Shown here: positions 54,701-62,200 of the stretch, in pieces
How the letters are laid out: every line of letters begins with the position of its first letter
Numbering within the stretch: position 1 is the first letter of the stretch
NCBI GenBank assembly: GCA_000469685.2
Contig: LS997566.1
Coordinates: forward strand, 47,510,373-47,574,372
Source of the DNA: Haemonchus contortus
Lineage: Eukaryota; Nematoda; Chromadorea; Rhabditida; Trichostrongylidae
Length of the DNA: 64,000 nt
Reading direction: 5' to 3'
Translations under genes and position numbers: made by a program
Notes under the pieces: generated by a model
Seen by the model: only the letters and a program-made list of their open reading frames with translations
Databases searched by the model: none
What the model was told of the DNA's origin: nothing

Positions 54701-55526
54701 TCGTCCACCCCCTCCTCCGTATTCTTCCAATGGAAAGCAGAAACCGCCACCCTATCCCGGTCGAGCATCTTCGGTAGGTGTATGCATTTGTATGAGATGC
54801 TTGTCTGGTGGAGTTATGAAAAAAAGTATCCGATTGGAAGCCAGCGTGAATTTCACCTGAGTTGTGTGCCAGAACTCCAACCTGGTCCTGTGAGGAGAAT
54901 GACTGTTAGTGTAGCTCACTGACTTCTCAAGATCGACCTGTAGCCGCTATGATCACAAAAATGGTTTTCCATTGTGGATTTTTCTAATTTTACAGGTGAC
55001 ATCCTCGTGCTCCACACCACTGCCCCCCTCATTTGTTCCTCAGTCCGCTTCGACGCCCAAAAGCGACAAGGGTTCACCCGTTAGAGAGATTCAGAAACCA
55101 CTGGACGTTGTCGTAGGCGAAGGCGAACGGCGAACATTCGTGAGAGAAAAGGTTTGTGTTGCATCAATGAATATTCAATAGGTCGTGGGCTTTCTGATTA
55201 CACATCCGGAATTGGTCTTTTCTCAGATGAAAAAGTTCAGAACAGGGTTTATTAGGGTGGCATTAAACTTTGCATTTTATCTGGGATAGGCGATATTAGT
55301 GGGAAGCTCGAAACATTGAGAGGTGCGGTAACGCTCCCAATCACCTCACAACTCATTTGGGAGCGCCACTGCGCTTAGGAATCGGTTCAATTAAAACTGC
55401 CAAAATCGCTGTCATCATTTCCAGGAAGAACGTCTCGATAAGGCGATGAGCATTTACGAAAACGTGCAACAAGCAGAGGTTCGAGCTAACGAGAGCACCG
55501 TATGGTACGAATATGGTTGCGTCTGA
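20561..55526 (+). CDS. grdn-1: Girdin/Daple (CCDC88) orthologue, 37 coding exons, ~1461 aa
   Basis: This is a cytoskeletal scaffold of the CCDC88 family. In animals these proteins link membranes, actin, microtubules and polarity or Wnt signalling; C. elegans GRDN-1 acts in neuronal and ciliary organisation. Exons: 20561-20607, 20981-21109, 22865-22982, 26476-26545, 39571-39713, 40239-40373, 40441-40528, 40750-40843, 41355-41415, 41485-41577, 41635-41721, 42409-42492, 42779-42853, 42920-43011, 44226-44366, 44421-44577, 44628-44759, 44828-45052, 45106-45267, 45432-45584, 45623-45774, 46776-46857, 47124-47231, 49774-49842, 50136-50222, 50291-50428, 51473-51618, 51676-51856, 51974-52030, 52219-52308, 52392-52535, 52593-52812, 54294-54389, 54449-54556, 54610-54773, 54996-55151, 55425-55526. 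All junction phases agree and the total (4386 nt) divides by three. Order: HOOK domain, long coiled coil, KEKLEEKIMDQY motif, Ser/Pro tail, C-terminal VWYEYGCV. The vertebrate Galpha-activating (GBA) motif is not seen. A few small exons may be missed in the longer introns. Confidence 0.85.
24140..24152 (+). repeat. Poly-G tract (13 nt)
   Basis: An uninterrupted G run inside a purine-rich stretch, in girdin intron 3, about 95 bp from SINE copy A. It could form G-quadruplex DNA. Confidence 0.9.
24247..24520 (-). mobile_element. tRNA-derived SINE, copy A
   Basis: Read on the minus strand, a tRNA-like head starts near 24520 with an A-box-like TGGTAGCAAGTGG and a perfect B box (GGTTCGAGTCC at about 24458-24468). 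The body and tail end with GATTAACGC at 24247. The same order of blocks recurs at 29895-30133 and 43769-43998: head, a GGGAGG...AGC(A/G)CT...TTGTAC core, a TACGC block, and a TTCTGAATGG(A/G)AGTCGAATG tail. No protein is encoded. Transposition in trans by a LINE is inferred from the class. Confidence 0.75.
28557..28567 (+). repeat. Poly-C tract (11 nt)
   Basis: An uninterrupted C run in the 13-kb girdin intron; on the other strand it is poly-G. Confidence 0.9.
29895..30133 (-). mobile_element. tRNA-derived SINE, copy B
   Basis: Same family and orientation as copy A. The tRNA-like head starts near 30133 (GGAGGTGGTGTAGTGACAAG), with a B box AGTTCGAATCCC near 30070. The tail ends GATTAACGC at 29895. 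A 16-nt poly-G run (poly-C on the plus strand, 29927-29942) interrupts the tail where copy A has no run, so it arose after insertion or differs by source copy. Confidence 0.75.
29927..29942 (+). repeat. Poly-C tract (16 nt) inside SINE copy B
   Basis: An uninterrupted C run apart from one flanking T, lying within the SINE tail. It is absent from copies A and C at the matching position. Confidence 0.9.
30157..30561 (-). CDS. Candidate nested single-exon ORF, 134 aa, unknown
   Basis: A minus-strand ATG-to-stop frame, antisense within the 13-kb girdin intron. Its stop lies only about 24 bp from the tRNA head of SINE copy B. The predicted protein has a Cys/Phe/Arg-rich first half, a hydrophobic segment around LSKIALIAVAV near residue 100, and a polar, acidic tail. 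No domain is recognised. It could be a nested gene, a relic of a transposon, or a chance frame. Confidence 0.25.
   Translation of the reverse strand: MLSLLINLFRKGFADKMRTERLMELKPTLRSCYSTVQMFAVTRQFFANTQTCPDDSGLFLSLKSSYCREVSTRLAKFTKLCLEFNRYFAEITFDRFLMLSKIALIAVAVDVSEKTSATNVPQNEKKNVATHTDD
31356..31370 (+). repeat. Poly-C tract (15 nt)
   Basis: A C run within a broader pyrimidine-rich stretch (about 31200-31385) in the 13-kb girdin intron. Confidence 0.9.
32987..33029 (+). repeat. Short tandem duplication (26-bp period)
   Basis: AAATGGTTAGTAGGGCT occurs at 32987-33003 and again at 33013-33029. It is a local duplication in the girdin intron with no apparent gene content. Confidence 0.8.
33917..34303 (+). 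other. Overlapping open frames on both strands, coding status uncertain
   Basis: A plus-strand frame of 128 codons (33917-34303) overlaps a minus-strand frame of 142 codons (34290-33862). The plus frame's second half has a balanced composition (for example EEITNGTIHSLEILAENISS). The start is relatively GC- and CpG-rich compared with the surrounding intron. No family is recognised for either strand, so at most one is real. Confidence 0.2.
37832..37915 (+). tRNA. tRNA-Tyr: tRNA-Tyr (GUA) with intron
   Basis: Full cloverleaf: a 7-bp acceptor stem CCGTCGA/TCGACGG with discriminator A at 37915, a D arm GCTC...GAGC, an anticodon stem GAGGA/TCCTT with loop CTGTAGA, and a T arm GCTGG-TTCGAAT-CCGGC. 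An intron of about 11 nt follows the base 3' of the anticodon, the usual place for eukaryotic tRNA-Tyr introns. C1-G72 is typical of eukaryotic tRNA-Tyr. T runs at 37920-37923 and 37927-37930 can end Pol III transcription. The gene lies in the sense orientation inside girdin intron 4. Confidence 0.95.
39714..52535 (+). CDS. grdn-1: Girdin coiled-coil exons 6-31
   Basis: Twenty-six in-phase exons encode roughly residues 170-1180, almost entirely heptad-like and rich in E, K, L, Q and R. A short Ser/Pro hinge (RRTPSPPF) occurs in exon 40750-40843. Family-specific stretches near the end include HDRLQNLHDLLTQDYE (exon 50291-50428) and DKLNALQRHKEKLEEKIMDQ (exon 52392-52535), both typical of girdin/Daple rather than myosin or other coiled coils. 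Introns are mostly 38-120 nt, with larger ones at 41722-42408, 43012-44225, 45775-46775, 47232-49773 and 50429-51472. Several 3' splice sites are AAG or GAG instead of CAG or TAG. Confidence 0.85.
42586..42625 (+). repeat. 20-bp tandem duplication
   Basis: CTAATTGACAGTCTA repeats at 42586-42600 and 42606-42620 with a 20-bp period, in the girdin intron that follows the exon ending at 42492. Confidence 0.85.
43769..43998 (-). mobile_element. tRNA-derived SINE, copy C (degenerate)
   Basis: Same orientation and block order as copies A and B, in girdin intron 43012-44225. The minus-strand head begins near 43998 with GGTGGTGGG, the core reads GGGTGAGAGCACTGATTTGTGT, and the tail ends TGATCAACGC at 43769. 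The B box is eroded (GGATCAAGTCT), so this copy is older and probably not transcribable. Confidence 0.6.
47232..49773 (+). other. 2.5-kb girdin intron
   Basis: The phase-0 intron between exons ending at 47231 and starting at 49774. No SINE, tRNA or convincing exon is seen. Small in-phase exons of the coiled coil could hide here, since the flanking phases would allow any exon of length 3n. Confidence 0.5.
52593..52946 (+). CDS. grdn-1: Girdin tail exon with in-frame read-through stop (alternative C terminus)
   Basis: The exon begins after TTTTCAG and encodes a Ser/Pro/Ala-rich tail including TSPPPPK and APPVPARS. A donor at 52813 (GTAAAG) joins in phase to exon 54294. If it is not used, the frame stays open for 44 more codons to a stop at 52944-52946. 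Those codons look coding (for example NPNVRKMIDVQYDTSDQ), and a T-rich, UTR-like stretch follows. The short form would be about 1297 aa and would lack the PPxY motifs and the GCV terminus. Both forms divide evenly by three. Which is used cannot be told from sequence. Confidence 0.65.
   Translation, partial: RRPSVPSGGSTTEDSSVYSADEGSPPLVNGKSLHKAALADTAAQITQTSPPPPKTSATATTPAPPVPARSIVYGKASLRLPLTFKKRSTFRDDTFQGAYTNPNVRKMIDVQYDTSDQ
52947..54293 (+). other. Girdin tail intron with UTR-like start
   Basis: This follows the read-through stop at 52946 and precedes exon 54294. The first 300 bp are T-rich and could be the 3' UTR of the short isoform. A 17-nt poly-G tract lies at 53298-53314. No further exon is recognised. 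Confidence 0.5.
53298..53314 (+). repeat. Poly-G tract (17 nt)
   Basis: The longest G run in the window, about 350 bp downstream of the alternative girdin stop codon. It could form G-quadruplex DNA or RNA in the sense transcript. Confidence 0.9.
54294..55526 (+). CDS. grdn-1: Girdin C-terminal exons with PPxY and PDZ-binding motif
   Basis: Exons 54294-54389, 54449-54556, 54610-54773, 54996-55151 and 55425-55526 continue the girdin frame through an acidic/Ser segment (IDDFDPFPPT), two WW-type ligands (PPPPPYSS and KPPPYPG), a Ser/Thr/Pro linker, a short helix (EERLDKAMSIYENVQQAEV) and the terminus STVWYEYGCV. The last three residues, GCV, match the PDZ-binding terminus known in Daple, which binds Dishevelled. 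The segment could be mistaken for a separate small gene, but phases match the exon ending at 52812 and the GCV end is characteristic of CCDC88. Confidence 0.8.
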
Positions 55527-56231
55527 TCGCTGAACCCTCGATGTAATCAACATTGCCTCATTTTCTTATTCACATATCCTTCTCCCATGGCACAATACCC
55601 CTCCCACATTGAAAAGGTGACATCGTGATGCTCATCTTCTGGGGCATCACTTCTCTTTTCATTTTTTCTTTCGCTTCAAACTCTGTATGAATCCTTTATA
55701 ACGTGTATTATACTCGTATTTGCAGTCATTCCGGTTCTCTTTGTACTCTCCATGCCCCCTCTGATTTTGAATTTCACGAATTTTTCTCCCACCATACTAG
55801 TTGAAATGTTACAGTAATTACGCAGTCGTCATTAGAAATCTATATAAATCCTTAATTATGTACTGTTTAAGAGCCATAATCAGATCACAAAATACAACTT
55901 CTGATACAATAATTTTCATTAGTAGCATTTCACAGTTAGTATAGCCAATACAATACGACATGGTCGTGTATATATTTGAATGTACATACGCTAAGAGATC
56001 GATGCACACGGAAGGTGGGAAACTGATTAATCAATAATGAGAGTAAGGCAATATAGTCATGATGGTGCTTACCAAATGTCATTGAAATGCCATACTGTAC
56101 AGTTAGTGCAGTGGGTTAGGGGAAGGGGGTGAGGGATTAGATCATCGGGAGGAAAAGGACTAGGAGAAGACCGCATATATATCATTTTGAACCTCTATCG
56201 TCAGAGGTATTTGTCTTGGACGTTTCCGCTC
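55527..56231. other. Convergent 3' intergenic region
   Basis: About 705 bp between the stop of girdin (plus) and the stop of the formin gene (minus). Strand composition changes within it, from T-rich to A-rich on the plus strand. It must hold the 3' UTRs and poly(A) sites of both genes. No clear AATAAA is placed for either. An AATAAA on the plus strand near 56430 lies inside a formin intron. Confidence 0.6.
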
Positions 56232-59200
56232 TCACTGATTAGCTGCATCGAGGAACATCTGCCTCATGGCGTCGACACTTGGACGACTCGGTTGAAGACT
56301 TCGGCGTTGCATGGAGAAGCGCTCACGTCCAGCCAGCTGCCTGCCCGTCGCTACCGATGCCGACCGCAGCTTCACCATGGCACGCTTCTTAATATCATAT
56401 ATATAGACTTTCCCTGACAGAGAGATATTGAATAAATATAAGGAGACTGCGCCCATTAGGCAGAATTGACAAGAACAAATACTGACTTAACGCTAGATCG
56501 CGTTTCAGTTACTGGGTCTAGGAGCACACCCAAAACTACCTGAGCCATTAGCTACTGCTAATCATGTATCCGAGCTGGTACGCCCCAGTAAACGGAAATA
56601 AAGCTGGTGCTTGAGGGAGGGAGGAAGAAAGCGCGCAATAATCAACCCAACGCACAGATTGCTGCTTTGTAAACGTGTCAGCCTGTCGGCAAGATCCACA
56701 AGCAGATGAACTCGCTTACAAATGGGGAGTAATAAGTAGTAATCACCCCGGGCCATCGGTTCCTTGATATTCCAGTCCATAGCACCAGATCTGATACTCA
56801 ATCAATTAGAACGAAAAAGTCGCAAGGCCAATCGAAACTCTCAAACATAGCTAGCTGGACGAGGACAAAACTAATAAGGACTATGATGGAATCGTGAAAA
56901 ATGGAAGGAGCAATAAATTTTACCTTAATCGAATCCGACAACATAGTCAAAGCTTCGGAGGTTGTTGATATGATCTCCTCTAGCTTCATGGTATTCGCAC
57001 ACAGAAACGACTGTAGGGAACTTTCCACTGAGCGAAGTTCTCGCAAATCGGATGCCAGGTTTAAGCAGCTTGACTCCGCCACCTGGAAGACTCATAAACA
57101 TCCTGATTATCAGCAAAACACAACATAATAGTAAACAGAACCTCTAGAAATGGCTGATATGCCTCCAGCAGCGACACATCGCCACCTCCTCTTGAACTCA
57201 GTTGAAGCTTCAATCGCTTCACTGAAGCTGTTAACTCTTTTGATGCAGACTCGATATCGTCTAGCGTAATCGATCTAAAAAGAATACGGTCGTAATTTAC
57301 TCCTTCGAATCTCTTGCAATGGGTAAGCTCTATCAAAGGAACACGTTGTATAGCGATTTTCGGGCCCCCAGCCTCAAATCATCAGATCGTCCCGTCTCCT
57401 GTACGTTTTATGGTAGAACGAAATTGACACAAAATTCTCTTTCAGCCGCTTTTTCGCCACCGCATTCACAACGGAGAAAATATCTGCCAATTCGCTTCAA
57501 TGAATAAGGTCAGTGAGCATTACAATTCAATCCGAGAAATTCGAATGCATTCCAGCGCTCCCAGTAATCTATGATGGAAAAGAAACGCCACCACACAATA
57601 ATTGTTACCTTGCCAACTGCAAACGAGAAATCACGTCCTCCAAAGCCACAGTGTCAAACTCAACAAACTGAGCAAGAAGATCAACAAGTCGTATGTTTGA
57701 GGTACTGACCTGCTAGAAACAAAAACTTGAAAGCGCTTAAACACAACTGGTAGAAACGAAAGTTGTTACAAAAAATACATCCACAGACCTTCCCTTTGGC
57801 ACTCAGAACAGAAGGCAACGAAGACAAGGAAAAGCCAACAGCTCTCGACAGCGCTGTACCCTGCCAAAGTTCAGTTTGAATTCATCTCACAAGGTGTCTC
57901 TGGTTCAAGCGACAGCGACATACTTGATTGATATAGTTACCGTACTGAAGGCATTTGTGCATAAGGTGGACGAGCACCCTTGATCGAAGAGCTTCACTCG
58001 CATCACGTATTCTCTGCGTTGATTGTGAGTGGCGTGTAAGCTGAACTCAATAGTTACGTTTGCAGTATCGTACATCATAAGAACGGACTTCTCAAGATCA
58101 CTGCTCAACACTCTGAATCTTCTAGTCATCATTCACTCAGATTTAGTTTCTAAGGCCATAGAGATATTCAGAAGTCATCTGACCTATACATCGAGTGACA
58201 GGGACATGCAGGTGTTAAGATTCGGGTTCTCCTCCTGTGGAGAAGAAAAAACAAGCCTTGTATCGCCCAATAATCTACACCAAATGGCATCTGAGAGCCT
58301 GGACTCTTGTATCGAAGTATAGCACTATAGCCAATTCACAAAACACACCCACAACGTTCGAGGGACACGCTAAAGGTCACTAGTAGCGGATCTCAGAATG
58401 AGCACTCATCGGAATAGAGCAGCGTGATGTTTGAGCATTTAAGTGGAAATGGAGAGAAATCTGTAAGATTGGAAAGGCACATACGTCTTGAAGGATTTGT
58501 TCTCGAGCTATTGCCAACTCAGCTCTTATTCTAAGGGTAGCTCGACGTGCCGCTTCCCAGCACAATATGTCACAGTTGCGTTTAACGTCTTCACGAGCAG
58601 CTCTTTTGAACAGGAGCATCTAGAATGAGGGATTAAGCATTCAGTAATGATAACATCAATATGTTATCGAAACAGAAACAACCTCCTCATCAGTTGGGAA
58701 GTACTTGAGCAGTGAAGAGAGTAAGTCGATTGATATTCCTTCCATGTTGTTCGACTCCAATCGCTCAATAAGATCCATAACGGTGAGAGGGCGAAGCCTA
58801 AGCAAAGCGCTGAGTTCCACGAAATCTATCACCTTTTATTCTAGCTGATGAGGAAAAGTAGAAAGTTATTAGGAACGTACTTGGCAAGGATTATCTCAAG
58901 GTTGAGCGCCTTCTGCTGTGACAGCTGGAATATGGACTCATCTGTGGGTCTTTCACGAACACTACGTCTTTCCGTCGCAAAACGTGATAGCGCAGAAGGT
59001 TCCGCTCTTTCAAATAGCAGTTGCACCTACAAAGAGGTTAATCACGAAAATAATTTTGTAAACTTTAAGCGACATACGTGATCTCGTTCTTCAGCGCCGA
59101 ACTCTGGTCTTGAGTATTCATTCCACACCGTGTGGACATCTTAAAACACTTTTTGAAGATACTTGAGCATCAGAAGCAAACTTTAACATCTTTAGATCAT

Positions 59201-62200
59201 ATCTCAAGAAATGAAAAAAGGAAAAAAATTAAATGGAAGTGGTAAAGATGAAAACCACTCACTTGTTATGGAGTGCTGGCTGACGGCTTGCCAAAGTAAT
59301 GTGTATGTCTTCTTCTTTTTCGGATAGATCTCATCAGTTCTAGCGGTACCTGCAATGACCTAGCCGTTCACTGATAGGGAGATCGGAGATTATCGCGATC
59401 TTCAAGATAAACTGAACTTCTTTCATGAAATGTATCAGTTATCAAAAAATGTTAGTGGCACTATCTGTATGGCCTATCGACCGTACATATTCTGATATAC
59501 AGGAATATTACACAACTTGCATCAACTTCGTCTTTTTAAATATTTGGTTTGCTTCAACCGGAAAAAAGCACTCACAAGAAGGGGACAACGCCGAGTTCGA
59601 TGATGTTGAAGGTCGCGCCAGTATTCCAGGCGGAGGTGGTGGTGGTGGCGGAGGAGGAGGCGGGCCAGGTGCGGCACCACCCGTTTGCACTTCTAAGGTT
59701 CGATTATCGCTAGAGCGGACGGCGTTTAAGGAAAATAACTTACTCAAAAGCCCAAGTGGAGGTGGTGGAGGAGCTGGAGGAGGAGGTGGTGGGGGCGGAG
59801 CTGAAGATACTGGAATAGATGGACCGGGTAGTGCACCGGAAGGGTTTCCTTTCGTTGTCGTTGGCGAAACAATCGACGTAGAATCCTGCCGAACTAAAAC
59901 AGCTCATGCAAATTTTCCTGAGATGCTTGAAAAAAAGCTCTAGACCCAACTAAAAACTGAAATAACAGAAGGGAGTCATGAGATTCACTTACCGTCTTCT
60001 TTGTGAGATAGGGAATCAGAGACTGGAGTATTACCTCCCCTGTCCACAGAGTCGCCTAAAAGCTGAATCATCAACCATTCAAGAGTGTAATACTGATCTC
60101 CTGCCGTAATCTGACGAAACAAAAATAAAACTGACATTGCGTCGCATCTGATGGTGAGGAAGCCAGTGAAATGGCAGGATCGGAATGTACGCGAACAACT
60201 GAAAATGTAGCCTACTCGTAAAATAGTGATCTATTTGGAAAAAATCGCAAAGCCACCTGAGAAACTTAAAACCATTACAAAACGTACCGGTAACATTTTC
60301 TGACGTTGAGGGCTTGTCACTCGACCTAGAGCCAACTTCATCAAGAAGGCCTGAAAGGAAATCGCCTCGTTCTCCTTTCATTATGCTCCCATTTTTTGGA
60401 CTCTCTTCTCAATTTGTGTTAAATCCTTTAGATGAGTGCATTATTTACGTATAATCTACAACACTCTGCCCAAGCTTACTAAAACCCACGATAATCAGTC
60501 GCAAAAAAATCTTTACGAACTAAAAATAAATACAATTATCTGGGTAAAGGACTTAAGAAAAAGAAGTGAGTAACACCGTGCCTGCATTGCATTTTTGAAA
60601 CGAGTATATCGCTAAGGTGATGAAATTTTTTTACACTGTTAATGGGCCGTGAAAAATAATGCCTGATATGTGGAAGGATGAATAAAAGTAAAATCAATGC
60701 CCATCTAATTACAAATGGTAAAGGTTTTGCAGGCAACCTACAAAAGCATGGTCACCAGCTAAGAGGGTGGAAAAAGCTCTGGGATATCTATAGTTATCAC
60801 CGGTTTACACAGTACACCTCATGTTTAAAAAAAGAGAATATGAAGTTATTGCAAGAAAAAATAACTCTCGGTAAAGCTATTTATGATCGACAACACCATG
60901 TAGGCGATCTACTTGAGAAAGTTAATCCAACGGCAGTAATTTAAAAGGTAGTCAGATGTGGTACCTGACGTCGACGGTGGCTCTTGTGACACAAGGGGAT
61001 CAGGAGGAGGCAACGGAACAGATGAAGCTGAAGTGAATAGGTGAACGTTCGACAAATCTAATGATCATGGTAAGATTACCCACACACCTTCAGTTTCATG
61101 GGCAGTGGACGGAGACATGGTTGTGGAAGACCCTTAAAAATAAAACTTGCTTATCATGGGCCACATGAACTCATGACGGATATAGAAGGAGTTTACCAGT
61201 TGATGGACAAGCATTTATCGAAGGAGCGATCGTTACGAACGACATTGAGTAAGATTGGCCTTTTGATGATCGGGAAGTAGCGGGACATGGAGTAACGGAT
61301 GCAGGAGTTCCACTGGTCGAAGTGGCTTGCTCATGAGCGCCTGGCGTAGGCTGCTCTCCTTGTAGAACATCTGAAGGGACAAAATCACTACAACATACAA
61401 CAAGAACATATTTTTTTGAGTCATTAATCTTTGCAACACTCATAGTTTCATGCTAAATTTTTGAAATGACCCTTCTGCTAGGTATTTTAAAAAAGCGCAC
61501 CACGCAACCCACCAAGTGAAGTTTCTGAACTGTTATTAGGGCGTTCATTCGGTGGAATCAAGGCGAGACGAGTAGCATGATGGCGTGAGACAGACCTGTA
61601 GAAAATTCTTGTACCCCCAGATCAAATACTGAAAAACATGCATTGGGTAAAAAAGAGAGAATATTTGCCGATTTTCCATGTTTCTCACTACAGAACCTCG
61701 TTTCGTATTCATTATATTGCGAAAAGGAGGTAGTCACGAATAACATAGAGAGAAATGCGTATCGTAAATGAACTATGCCAAAACTATAAGAACTATTTTA
61801 AAAGCTGCGACGGCAGTGATGTTCCTGAACAAAACGCTCAGTCGGCTGACGGGACCTCCAGCACACGGCCAGCCGTGATCGTTGAAAACTACAACATCGA
61901 AACCGGGAATGCATGATTTTGTGAAAACCAGCGAAGTTTCTGAGAGATTACTTTTTCCTGAATTAATGTTTTGAACTAGAAATTGATATAAAAGAGAGTG
62001 CATCCGAATTACTTGCATTTTAAAACATTTATCAAAGATCAAAGGACGAAATGGGTAACAGTGATAACACTGCAATGGCCCCATCGTAGTCAATCAGAAC
62101 CGATTATGCTAAAGCTTGTGTTCCTCTGGTTGGGTTTAAACGACCCTATTGGACGCTGGACTGGATCGCAGTCATTTCTCTGGAGGTCCAGATACCGTAC

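Noticed and set aside
59425..59943. Plus-strand glycine-rich ORF of 172 codons
   Set aside because: It is the antisense shadow of the formin FH1 polyproline exon; the minus-strand frame fits splice phases and the FH1-FH2 order.
59993..60110. Longer version of formin exon 60055-59993 starting at 60110 (reads ITAGDQYYTLEWLMIQLL)
   Set aside because: The frame is open and protein-like, but a phase-0 start does not match the phase-1 exons on either side. It could only work with a different upstream exon.
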